This document shows positions 1 to 9,253 of a stretch of 64,000 bases of DNA, piece by piece. The translations under genes and the position numbers were made by a program. This DNA is from Amia ocellicauda (taxonomy: Eukaryota > Chordata > Actinopteri > Amiiformes > Amiidae): contig NC_089863.1 of NCBI RefSeq assembly GCF_036373705.1, forward strand, positions 4,361,444 through 4,425,443. Direction: 5' to 3'. Numbering within the stretch: position 1 is the stretch's first letter; every line of letters begins with the position of its first letter. The notes under the pieces are model-generated. The model did no database searches. It was given only the letters and a program-made list of their open reading frames with translations, and had not been told where the DNA came from.

Positions 1-426
1 ATCTACAACCAACTCTCACTGTTTTCTTCTCATATCTGGCGACCAGCAACACTACATCATAGTGTGCCTGACCAGGCATGGGAGGACCATCAAAGTCACC
101 GCTACCACACTCCAATCTCATTCCATGATGATTATCAAACCATTGCACCAGTGTGACTGAGGTGCAACATACATTCAATGTGTTCATGGCTCCATCTGCT
201 CATTCAATTCAACCTGTACCCGACTGCTGCCTCTCACCTGAACCGTAGTCAACAGAAATGCGCACTTGTATCACACCTTGTCGACACTGTTAATGTGTCA
301 TTGACACCCAATATCCTGACATGTTGCTTAATCCGTTTAATCTCAATTCTTTCATAATAAGACTCTGTTACAATAAGACACTTCCACAACACTACATTCA
401 TTTGAATAGACAATCACTTTTGAATA
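1..426. other. Spacer between tRNA-Arg and the SINE; no gene seen
   Basis: No protein or RNA gene is recognised here. It holds the T4 terminator of the upstream tRNA-Arg (22-25) and a short hairpin-forming inverted repeat near 49-65 (ACACTA / TAGTGT around a 5-nt loop). Short open frames are present in several frames but are small, mutually overlapping and without coding signature. The corresponding first ~426 bases of every other unit are the same apart from scattered substitutions. Confidence 0.7.
22..25 (+). terminator. RNA polymerase III T4 terminator of the tRNA-Arg just upstream of the window
   Basis: A TTTT run followed by C lies at the same distance (26 nt of trailer) after the inferred tRNA-Arg end as in the other units. 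The gene it serves ends about 5 nt before base 1 and is outside the window. Confidence 0.75.
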
Positions 427-651
427 CAGTGTGGAGTAGTGGTTTGGGCTCTGTACCCTGTAGCACAGCACGGTGTGTGCAATCTCTGGTACACTTACTA
501 CTCTTGAGCAAGGGACTTTAGCTAGATTGCACCAGTTAATGCCCACCCATGCCAATGGGTTAAGTGTAAGGAAAACAAAATGTGGTAATATCTCGTTAAC
601 ATCTGTAAGTCACCCTGGCTATGGTGTCTGCTAAGAAATCGAATTAAAAAA
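427..651 (+). mobile_element. Old tRNA-headed SINE (V-SINE-like), unit 1
   Basis: About 225 bp in three parts. The degenerate tRNA-like head has an A-box-like TAGTGGTTTGGGCT but no clear B box. The middle begins TTGAGCAAGG and continues through a TAGATTGCACCAGT segment. The tail reads CTGTAAGTCACCCTGG then GTGTCTGCTAAGAAAT and ends in an A-rich run. From memory the middle and tail match the V-SINE class of fishes, whose 3' tail derives from a LINE2 element. It is non-coding and non-autonomous. It occupies the same site in every unit, so it inserted before the array was amplified. Ends are approximate and no target-site duplication was found. Confidence 0.7.
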
Positions 652-1296
652 TACGTTGATATGAATCTCCATTGATTTATTTCTGTGTTCAACATGTATA
701 ATTCATGTATTTATTATTATCTTCTCTCTGCATTTATTTTTAATTCTGCCTTGGATTATCCTCCATACATGTCGCACAAATGAATGTACAATGCATTCTG
801 GCCCTTCTCATCACTACAACAAGCAAAGGCAAAATATGAAAGAGAACGTGAGTTGAAAAGGTGAGGTGGTGTTTTTCTCTTTATATCTCTATTTACAGAG
901 TAGACGAAATGCAGAGGAGGAAATATAAATAGAAAAGAAGAAAAAATGTCAACGAAGAACTGTAAAGGCACAGAGGGAAATGTGAACATAAAATTGGTAT
1001 TACATACGGACATACGTTTTTTCTTAGATCTATGTAAAAATGTAATATTTTATAGCATAGAGCGAAGTAATATGAACTGATACAGAATATTAGATGAAGT
1101 CTAAATACATCTGTTTGTTCAAAACAGAATACACTGTATTGTTCTTGTTGTGAATACATTGGGGTGGATATATTTACGAATGGTATGGTGGTTGTGATCA
1201 AGAAGTGAAAAATGACGACCCCTCGTATGCTTGTGAGGATCTCAGCAGGGCTGTCCTGCGGGCTGAAGACGGGTCTGGTAGCAGATGAAGGAGCTC
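652..1296. other. AT-rich spacer and tRNA-Ala trailer region; no gene seen
   Basis: No gene is recognised. The stretch is AT-rich up to about 1200 and contains a short palindrome near 1130-1142 (AATACA / TGTATT). An A5 run at 1208-1212 reads as T5 on the minus strand and is the first likely Pol III stop for tRNA-Ala, leaving an 84-nt trailer. Bases 1213-1296 are more GC-rich. The same layout holds in all units. Units 13, 17, 20, 24 and 28 carry an 8-bp insertion near the middle of it (19849-19856 in unit 13). Confidence 0.65.
1208..1212 (-). terminator. Probable Pol III T5 terminator for tRNA-Ala
   Basis: A run of five A on the plus strand is T5 for the minus-strand tRNA-Ala, 84 nt past its 3' end. 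No T4 or longer run lies between them, so the primary transcript would have an unusually long trailer. The run is kept in every unit that I checked. Confidence 0.5.
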
Positions 1297-1369
1297 TGGA
1301 GAATGCGGGCATCGGTCCCGCCACCTCTCGCATGCTAAGCGAGCGCTCTACCATCTGAGCTAATTCCCC
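1297..1369 (-). tRNA. tRNA-Ala (AGC), unit 1
   Basis: This 73-nt intronless cloverleaf has acceptor arm GGGGAAT paired with ATTCTCC and discriminator A73. The pair G3:T70 is present, the main identity element for alanyl-tRNA synthetase. The D stem is GCTC/GAGC and the anticodon stem CTCGC/GCGAG with loop TTAGCAT, giving anticodon AGC (plus-strand 1334-1336). A34 would be edited to inosine and read GCU/GCC/GCA. The T stem is GCGGG/CCCGC. The A box (TAGCTCAGATGG) is normal. The T loop reads ACCGATG, so position 55 is C instead of the near-universal T, which also weakens the B box. No CCA is encoded. The copy may be functional or a well-kept relic. Confidence 0.88.
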
Positions 1370-1511
1370 GCTGCTTCCTGTGGCAGCACCGCCCTGTGCA
1401 GCGCCGGCTGCAGGTTCGCTCTGAACTTTGCATCCCTTTGGGTTCACTGATACCCTGTTCCAGGACAGAAGAAGCTGTTTCCATCGGATTGCTTGAGTGC
1501 GTCCAAACGTG
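1370..1511. promoter_or_regulatory. 142-bp divergent linker between tRNA-Ala and tRNA-Arg
   Basis: The 5' ends of the two divergently transcribed tRNA genes face each other across this GC-rich linker, so it is the 5' flank of both. It contains an imperfect hairpin around 1409-1432 (GTTC, loop, GAAC flanked by TGCA on each side). No TATA-like box is evident, which is usual because tRNA promoters are internal. In five units most of it is missing through an 87-bp deletion. A regulatory role is inferred from position only. Confidence 0.4.
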
Positions 1512-1584
1512 GGGCCAGTGGCGCAATGGATAACGCGTCTGACTACGAATCAGAAGACTGTAGGTTCGACTCCTACCTGGCTCG
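1512..1584 (+). tRNA. tRNA-Arg (ACG), unit 1
   Basis: This 73-nt intronless cloverleaf has acceptor GGGCCAG paired with CTGGCTC (G2:T71 wobble) and discriminator G73. The D stem has three pairs (GCG/CGC). The anticodon stem is TCTGA/TCAGA with loop CTACGAA, giving anticodon ACG at 1545-1547 (inosine-34 would read CGU/CGC/CGA). The T stem is GTAGG/CCTAC with loop TTCGACT. The A box (TGGCGCAATGG) and B box (GGTTCGACTCC) match the Pol III consensus. A TTTT stop lies at 1611-1614. Position 37 is A, where I recall G in vertebrate tRNA-Arg(ACG). No CCA is encoded. Confidence 0.95.
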
Positions 1585-2015
1585 ACAGCATCTACAACCA
1601 ACTCTCACTGTTTTCTTCTCATATCTGGCGACCAGCAACACTACATCATAGTGTGCCGGACCAGGCATGGGAGGACCATCAAAGTCACCGCTACCACACT
1701 CCAATCTCATTCCATGATGATTATCAAACCATTGCACCAGTGTGACTGAGGTGCAACATACATTCAATGTCTTCATGGCTCCATCTGCTCATTCAATTCA
1801 ACCTGTACCCGACTGCTGCCTCTCACCTGAAACGTAGTCAACAGAAATGCGCACTTGTATCACACCTTGTCGACACTGTTAATGTGTCATTGACACCCAA
1901 TATCCTGACATGTTGCTTAATCCGTTTAATCTCAATTCTTTCATAATAAGACTCTGTTACAATAAGACACTTCCACAACACTACATTCATTTGAATAGAC
2001 AATCACTTTTGAATA

Positions 2016-2240
2016 CAGTGTGGAGTAGTGGTTTGGGCTCTGTACCCTGTAGCACAGCACGGTGTGTGCAATCTCTGGTACACTTACTACTCTTGAGCAA
2101 GGGACTTTAGCTAGATTGCACCAGTTAATGCCCACCCATGCCAATGGGTTAAGTGTAAGGAAAACAAAATGTGGTAATATCTCGTTAACATCTGTAAGTC
2201 ACCCTGGCTATGGTGTCTGCTAAGAAATCGAATTAAAAAA
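2016..2240 (+). mobile_element. SINE copy, unit 2
   Basis: Same site and form as in unit 1. Confidence 0.68.
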
Positions 2241-2885
2241 TACGTTGATATGAATCTCCATTGATTTATTTCTGTGTTCAACATGTATAATTCATGTATT
2301 TATTATTATCTTCTCTCTGCATTTATTTTTAATTCTGCCTTGGATTATCCTCCATACATGTCGCACAAATGAATGTACAATGCATTCTGGCCCTTCTCAT
2401 CACTACAACAAGCAAAGGCAAAATATGAAAGAGAACGTGAGTTGAAAAGGTGAGGTGGTGTTTTTCTCTTTATATCTCTATTTACAGAGTAGACGAAATG
2501 CAGAGGAGGAAATATAAATAGAAAAGAAGAAAAAATGTCAACGAAGAAATGTAAAGGCACAGAGGGAAATGTGAACATAAAATTGGTATTACATACGGAC
2601 ATACGTTTTTTCTTAGATCTATGTAAAAATGTAATATTTTATAGCATAGAGCGAAGTAATATGAACTGATACAGAATATTAGATGAAGTCTAAATACATC
2701 TGTTTGTTCAAAACAGAATACACTGTATTGTTCTTGTTGTGAATACATTGGGGTGGATATATTTACGAATGGTATGGTGGTTGTGATCAAGAAGTGAAAA
2801 ATGACGACCCCTCGTATGCTTGTGAGGATCTCAGCAGGGCTGTCCTGCGGGCTGAAGACGGGTCTGGTAGCAGATGAAGGAGCTC

Positions 2886-2958
2886 TGGAGAATGCGGGCA
2901 TCGGTCCCGCCACCTCTCGCATGCTAAGCGAGCGCTCTACCATCTGAGCTAATTCCCC
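2886..2958 (-). tRNA. tRNA-Ala (AGC), unit 2
   Basis: Full-length 73-nt copy with G3:T70 and anticodon AGC; C55 as in all copies. It lies 142 bp from its divergent tRNA-Arg partner. Confidence 0.87.
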
Positions 2959-3100
2959 GCTGCTTCCTGTGGCAGCACCGCCCTGTGCAGCGCCGGCTGC
3001 AGGTTCGCTCTGAACTTTGCATCCCTTTGGGTTCACTGATACCCTGTTCCAGGACAGAAGAAGCTGTTTCCATCGGATTGCTTGAGTGCGTCCAAACGTG

Positions 3101-3173
3101 GGGCCAGTGGCGCAATGGATAACGCGTCTGACTACGAATCAGAAGACTGTAGGTTCGACTCCTACCTGGCTCG
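3101..3173 (+). tRNA. tRNA-Arg (ACG), unit 2, terminator weakened
   Basis: The gene body is intact, with anticodon ACG at 3134-3136. The usual TTTT stop is changed to GTTT, leaving only TTT at 3201-3203, so transcription may read further into the spacer. Confidence 0.94.
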
Positions 3174-3604
3174 ACAGCATCTACAATCAACTCTCACTGG
3201 TTTCTTCTCATATCTGGCGACCAGCAACACTACATCATAGTGTGCCGGACCAGGCATGGGAGGACCATCAAAGTCACCGCTACCACACTCCAATCTCATT
3301 CCATGATGATTATCAAACCATTGCACCAGTGTGACTGAGGTGCAACATACATTCAATGTGTTCATGGCTCCATCTGCTCATTCAATTCAACCTGTACCCG
3401 ACTGCTGCCTCTCACCTGAACCGTAGTCAACAGAAATGCGCACTTGTATCACACCTTGTCGACACTGTTAATGTGTCATTGACACCCAATATCCTGACAT
3501 GTTGCTTAATCCGTTTAATCTCAATTCTTTCATAATAAGACTCTGTTACAATAAGACACTTCCACAACACTACATTCATTTGAATAGACAATCACTTTTG
3601 AATA

Positions 3605-3829
3605 CAGTGTGGAGTAGTGGTTTGGGCTCTGTACCCTGTAGCACAGCACGGTGTGTGCAATCTCTGGTACACTTACTACTCTTGAGCAAGGGACTTTAGC
3701 TAGATTGCACCAGTTAATGCCCACCCATGCCAATGGGTTAAGTGTAAGGAAAACAAAATGTGGTAATATCTCGTTAACATCTGTAAGTCACCCTGGCTAT
3801 GGTGTCTGCTAAGAAATCGAATTAAAAAA
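3605..3829 (+). mobile_element. SINE copy, unit 3
   Basis: Same site and form as in unit 1. Confidence 0.68.
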
Positions 3830-4474
3830 TACGTTGATATGAATCTCCATTGATTTATTTCTGTGTTCAACATGTATAATTCATGTATTTATTATTATCT
3901 TCTCTCTGCATTTATTTTTAATTCTGCCTTGGATTATCCTCCATACATGTCGCACAAATGAATGTACAATGCATTCTGGCCCTTCTCATCACTACAACAA
4001 GCAAAGGCAAAATATGAAAGAGAACGTGAGTTGAAAAGGTGAGGTGGTGTTTTTCTCTTTATATCTCTATTTACAGAGTAGACGAAATGCAGAGGAGGAA
4101 ATATAAATAGAAAAGAAGAAAAAATGTCAACGAAGAACTGTAAAGGCACAGAGGGAAATGTGAACATAAAATTGGTATTACATACGGACATACGTTTTTT
4201 CTTAGATCTATGTAAAAATGTAATATTTTATAGCATAGAGCGAAGTAATATGAACTGATACAGAATATTAGATGAAGTCTAAATACATCTGTTTGTTCAA
4301 AACAGAATACACTGTATTGTTCTTGTTGTGAATACATTGGGGTGGATATATTTACGAATGGTATGGTGGTTGTGATCAAGAAGTGAAAAATGACGACCCC
4401 TCGTATGCTTGTGAGGATCTCAGCAGGGCTGTCCTGCGGGCTGAAGACGGGTCTGGTAGCAGATGAAGGAGCTC

Positions 4475-4547
4475 TGGAGAATGCGGGCATCGGTCCCGCC
4501 ACCTCTCGCATGCTAAGCGAGCGCTCTACCATCTGAGCTAATTCCCC
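4475..4547 (-). tRNA. tRNA-Ala (AGC), unit 3
   Basis: Full-length copy, anticodon AGC, G3:T70 kept, C55. Confidence 0.87.
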
Positions 4548-4689
4548 GCTGCTTCCTGTGGCAGCACCGCCCTGTGCAGCGCCGGCTGCAGGTTCGCTCT
4601 GAACTTTGCATCCCTTTGGGTTCACTGATACCCTGTTCCAGGACAGAAGAAGCTGTTTCCATCGGATTGCTTGAGTGCGTCCAAACGTG

Positions 4690-4762
4690 GGGCCAGTGGC
4701 GCAATGGATAACGCGTCTGACTACGAATCAGAAGACTGTAGGTTCGACTCCTACCTGGCTCG
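4690..4762 (+). tRNA. tRNA-Arg (ACG), unit 3
   Basis: Intact gene; anticodon at 4723-4725, TTTT stop at 4789-4792. Confidence 0.95.
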
Positions 4763-5193
4763 ACAGCATCTACAACCAACTCTCACTGTTTTCTTCTCAT
4801 ATCTGGCGACCAGCAGCACTACATCATAGTGTGCCGGACCAGGCATGGGAGGACCATCAAAGTCACCGCTACCACACTCCAATCTCATTCCATGATGATT
4901 ATCAAACCATTGCACCAGTGTGACTGAGGTGCAACATACATTCAATGTGTTCATGGCTCCATCTGCTCATTCAATTCAACCTGTACCCGACTGCTGCCTC
5001 TCACCTGAAACGTAGTCAACAGAAATGCGCACTTGTATCACACCTTGTCGACACTGTTAATGTGTCATTGACACCCAATATCCTGACATGTTGCTTAATC
5101 CGTTTAATCTCAATTCTTTCATAATAAGACTCTGTTACAATAAGACACTTCCACAACACTACATTCATTTGAATAGACAATCACTTTTGAATA

Positions 5194-5430
5194 CAGTGTG
5201 GAGTAGTGGTTTGNNNNNNNNNNNNNNNNNNNNNNNNNNNNNNNNNNNNNNNNNNNNNNNNNNNNNNNNNNNNNNNNNNNNNNNNNNNNNNNNNNNNNNN
5301 NNNNNNNNNNNNNNNNNNNNNNNNNNNNNNNNNNNNNNNNNNNNNNNNNNNNNNNNNNNNNNNNNNNNNNNNNNNNNNNNNNNNNNNNNNNNNNNNNNNN
5401 NNNNNNNNNNNNNGAAATCGAATTAAAAAA
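5194..5430 (+). mobile_element. SINE copy, unit 4, mostly hidden by the N gap
   Basis: Only the first 20 bases of the head (5194-5213) and the end of the tail (5414-5430) are visible; the rest lies in the gap. Confidence 0.6.
5214..5413. other. Assembly gap of exactly 200 N
   Basis: The gap falls inside the SINE of unit 4. In an ordinary unit the flanking bases are 188 bp apart, so the 200 N are a placeholder and not a measured size. Any whole number of units could be missing here. Confidence 0.98.
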
Positions 5431-6075
5431 TACGTTGATATGAATCTCCATTGATTTATTTCTGTGTTCAACATGTATAATTCATGTATTTATTATTATC
5501 TTCTCTCTGCATTTATTTTTAATTCTGCCTTGGATTATCCTCCATACATGTCGCACAAATGAATGTACAATGCATTCTGGCCCTTCTCATCACTACAACA
5601 AGCAAAGGCAAAATATGAAAGAGAACGTGAGTTGAAAAGGTGAGGTGGTGTTTTTCTCTTTATATCTCTATTTACAGAGTAGACGAAATGCAGAGGAGGA
5701 AATATAAATAGAAAAGAAGAAAAAATGTCAACGAAGAACTGTAAAGGCACAGAGGGAAATGTGAACATAAAATTGGTATTACATACGGACATACGTTTTT
5801 TCTTAGATCTATGTAAAAATGTAATATTTTATAGCATAGAGCGAAGTAATATGAACTGATACAGAATATTAGATGATGTCTAAATACATCTGTTTGTTCA
5901 AAACAGAATACACTGTATTGTTCTTGTTGTGAATACATTGGGGTGGATATATTTACGAATGGTATGGTGGTTGTGATCAAGAAGTGAAAAATGACGACCC
6001 CTCGTATGCTTGTGAGGATCTCAGCAGGGCTGTCCTGCGGGCTGAAGACGGGTCTGGTAGCAGATGAAGGAGCTC

Positions 6076-6148
6076 TGGAGAATGCGGGCATCGGTCCCGC
6101 CACCTCTCGCATGCTAAGCGAGCGCTCTACCATCTGAGCTAATTCCCC
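6076..6148 (-). tRNA. tRNA-Ala (AGC), unit 4
   Basis: Full-length copy, anticodon AGC, C55. The unit contains the assembly gap about 660 bp away; the gene itself is unaffected. Confidence 0.87.
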
Positions 6149-6290
6149 GCTGCTTCCTGTGGCAGCACCGCCCTGTGCAGCGCCGGCTGCAGGTTCGCTC
6201 TGAACTTTGCATCCCTTTGGGTTCACTGATACCCTGTTCCAGGACAGAAGAAGCTGTTTCCATCGGATTGCTTGAGTGCGTCCAAACGTG

Positions 6291-6363
6291 GGGCCAGTGG
6301 CGCAATGGATAACGCGTCTGACTACGAATCAGAAGACTGTAGGTTCGACTCCTACCTGGCTCG
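6291..6363 (+). tRNA. tRNA-Arg (ACG), unit 4
   Basis: Intact gene; anticodon at 6324-6326, TTTT stop at 6390-6393. Confidence 0.95.
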
Positions 6364-6794
6364 ACAGCATCTACAACCAACTCTCACTGTTTTCTTCTCA
6401 TATCTGGCGACCAGCAGCACTACATCATAGTGTGCCGGACCAGGCATGGGAGGACCATCAAAGTCACCGCTACCACACTCCAATCTCATTCCATGATGAT
6501 TATCAAACCATTGCACCAGTGTGACTGAGGTGCAACATACATTCAATGTGTTCATGGCTCCATCTGCTCATTCAATTCAACCTGTACCCGACTGCTGCCT
6601 CTCACCTGAACCGTAGTCAACAGAAATGCGCACTTGTATCACACCTTGTCGACACTGTTAATGTGTCATTGACACCCAATAACCTGACATGTTGCTTAAT
6701 CCGTTTAATCTCAATTCTTTCATAATAAGACTCTGTTACAATAAGACACTTCCACAACACTACATTCATTTGAACAGATAATCACTTTTGAATA

Positions 6795-7019
6795 CAGTGT
6801 GGAGTAGTGGTTTGGGCTCTGTACCCTGTAGCACAGCACGGTGTGTGCAATCTCTGGTACACTTACTACTCTTGAGCAAGGGACTTTAGCTGGATTGCAC
6901 CAGTTAATGCCCACCCATGCCAATGGGTTAAGTGTAAGGAAAACAAAATGTGGTAATATCTCGTTAACATCTGTAAGTCACCCTGGCTATGGTGTCTGCT
7001 AAGAAATCGAATTAAAAAA
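6795..7019 (+). mobile_element. SINE copy, unit 5
   Basis: Same site. The middle reads TAGCTGGATTGC rather than TAGCTAGATTGC, shared with units 6 and 33. Confidence 0.68.
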
Positions 7020-7664
7020 TACGTTGATATGAATCTCCATTGATTTATTTCTGTGTTCAACATGTATAATTCATGTATTTATTATTATCTTCTCTCTGCA
7101 TTTATTTTTAATTCTGCCTTGGATTATCCTCCATACATGTCGCACAAATGAATGTACAATGCATTCTGGCCCTTCTCATCACTACAACAAGCAAAGGCAA
7201 AATATGAAAGAGAACGTGAGTTGAAAAGGTGAGGTGGTGTTTTTCTCTTTATATCTCTATTTACAGAGTAGACGAAATGCAGAGGAGGAAATATAAATAG
7301 AAAAGAAGAAAAAATGTCAACGAAGAACTGTAAAGGCACAGAGGGAAATGTGAACATAAAATTGGTATTACATACGGACATACGTTTTTTCTTAGATCTA
7401 TGTAAAAATGTAATATTTTATAGCATAGAGCGAAGTAATATGAACTGAAACAGACTATTTGAAGAAGTCTAAATACATCTGCTTGTTCAAAACAGAATAC
7501 ACTGTTTGGTTCTTGTTGTGAATACATTGGGGTGGATATATTTACGAATGGTATGGTGGTTGTGATCAAGAAGTGAAAAATGATGACCCCTCGTATGCTT
7601 GTGAGGATCTCAGCAGGGCTGTCCTGCGGGCTGACGACGGGTCTGGTAGCAGATGAAGGAGCTC

Positions 7665-7737
7665 TGGAGAATGCGGGCATCGGTCCCGCCACCTCTCGCA
7701 TGCTAAGCGAGCGCTCTACCATCTGAGCTAATTCCCC
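7665..7737 (-). tRNA. tRNA-Ala (AGC), unit 5
   Basis: Full-length copy, anticodon AGC, C55. Its downstream flank (about 7448-7510) carries the variant haplotype shared with units 32 and 35. Confidence 0.87.
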
Positions 7738-7879
7738 GCTGCTTCCTGTGGCAGCACCGCCCTGTGCAGCGCCGGCTGCAGGTTCGCTCTGAACTTTGCA
7801 TCCCTTTGGGTTCACTGATACCCTGTTCCAGGACAGAAGAAGCTGTTTCCATCGGATTGCTTGAGTGCGTCCAAACGTG

Positions 7880-7952
7880 GGGCCAGTGGCGCAATGGATA
7901 ACGCGTCTGACTACGAATCAGAAGACTGTAGGTTCGACTCCTACCTGGCTCG
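7880..7952 (+). tRNA. tRNA-Arg (ACG), unit 5
   Basis: Intact gene; anticodon at 7913-7915, TTTT stop at 7979-7982. Confidence 0.95.
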
Positions 7953-8383
7953 ACAGCATCTACAACCAACTCTCACTGTTTTCTTCTCATATCTGGCGAC
8001 CAGCAGCACTACATCATAGTGTGCCTGACCAGGCATGGGAGGACCATCAAAGTCACCGCTACCACACTCCAATCTCATTCCATGATGATTATGAAACCAA
8101 TGCACCAGTGTGACTGAGGTGCAACATACATTCAATGTCTTCATGGCTCCATCTGCTCATTCAATTCAACCTGTACCCGACTGCTGCCTCTCACCTGAAA
8201 CGTAGTCAACAGAAATGCGCACTTGTATCACACCTTGTCGACACTGTTAATGTGTCATTGACACCCAATAACCTGACATGTTGCTTAATCCGTTTAATTT
8301 CAATTCTTTCATAATAAGACTCTGTTACAATAAGACACTTCCACAACACTACATTCATTTGAACAGATAATCACTTTTGAATA

Positions 8384-8608
8384 CAGTGTGGAGTAGTGGT
8401 TTGGGCTCTGTACCCTGTAGCACAGCACGGTGTGTGCAATCTCTGGTACACTTACTACTCTTGAGCAAGGGACTTTAGCTGGATTGCACCAGTTAATGCC
8501 CACCCATGCCAATGGGTTAAGTGTAAGGAAAACAAAATGTGGTAATATCTCGTTAACATCTGTAAGTCACCCTGGCTATGGTGTCTGCTAAGAAATCGAA
8601 TTAAAAAA
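8384..8608 (+). mobile_element. SINE copy, unit 6
   Basis: Same site, with the TAGCTGGATTGC variant. Confidence 0.68.
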
Positions 8609-9253
8609 TACGTTGATATGAATCTCCATTGATTTATTTCTGTGTTCAACATGTATAATTCATGTATTTATTATTATCTTCTCTCTGCATTTATTTTTAA
8701 TTCTGCCTTGGATTATCCTCCATACATGTCGCACAAATGAATGTACAATGCATTCTGGCCCTTCTCATCACTACAACAAGCAAAGGCAAAATATGAAAGA
8801 GAACGTGAGTTGAAAAGGTGAGGTGGTGTTTTTCTCTTTATATCTCTATTTACAGAGTAGACGAAATGCAGAGGAGGAAATATAAATAGAAAAGAAGAAA
8901 AAATGTCAACGAAGAACTGTAAAGGCACAGAGGGAAATGTGAACATAAAATTGGTATTACATACGGACATACGTTTTTTCTTAGATCTATGTAAAAATGT
9001 AATATTTTATAGCATAGAGCGAAGTAATATGAACTGATACAGAATATTAGATGATGTCTAAATACATCTGTTTGTTCAAAACAGAATACACTGTATTGTT
9101 CTTGTTGTGAATACATTGGGGTGGATATATTTACGAATGGTATGGTGGTTGTGATCAAGAAGTGAAAAATGACGACCCCTCGTATGCTTGTGAGGATCTC
9201 AGCAGGGCTGTCCTGCGGGCTGAAGACGGGTCTGGTAGCAGATGAAGGAGCTC

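Larger units (their letters stand above)
1..1589. repeat. Reference unit 1 of the array
   Basis: This unit serves as the map for all others. Offsets 1-426 are spacer that begins with the terminator of the preceding tRNA-Arg. Offsets 427-651 are a plus-strand SINE, and 652-1296 are AT-rich spacer without a recognised gene. Offsets 1297-1369 are tRNA-Ala(AGC) on the minus strand, 1370-1511 the linker, and 1512-1584 tRNA-Arg(ACG) on the plus strand. The start was chosen arbitrarily at the first window base, which falls 5 nt after a tRNA-Arg gene lying just outside the window. Confidence 0.95.
1..5213. repeat. Block matching 11134-16346 (units 1-4 like units 8-11)
   Basis: At every variable site checked this segment agrees with the one 11133 bp downstream. 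Sites include the GTTT terminator change, the GAAGAAATG change, the AACACT/AGCACT difference and the alternating AACCGTAG/AAACGTAG. The match stops being testable at the N gap. Confidence 0.8.

Noticed and set aside
49-65. Inverted repeat after tRNA-Arg as a functional terminator hairpin
   Set aside because: Pol III terminates at the T4 run that precedes it, and the stem is imperfect in many units (AGCACT in place of AACACT).
321-555. Small overlapping open frames of 66-67 residues on both strands
   Set aside because: They overlap the spacer and SINE, have biased composition and match no family I know; uniform presence only reflects the repeat.
1297-1369. tRNA-Ala as merely the head of a SINE
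   Set aside because: It is a complete 73-nt cloverleaf with no SINE body or A-rich tail after its 3' end; only the separate element at 427-651 looks like a SINE.
893-1447. Recurring 184-residue open frame on the minus strand in most units
   Set aside because: It starts at GTG, not ATG, and runs through the tRNA-Ala gene, whose reading gives the repetitive ELAQMVERSLSMREV segment. It continues into AT-rich spacer with low-complexity residues. Its conservation is explained by array homogeneity, and it is lost wherever the 87-bp deletion occurs.
1497-1745. Recurring 82-residue open frame on the plus strand
   Set aside because: It is a GTG-start translation of the tRNA-Arg gene and its trailer; no coding signal is independent of the tRNA.
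5088-5474. Open frames spanning the N gap
   Set aside because: They are products of undefined bases read as open sequence.
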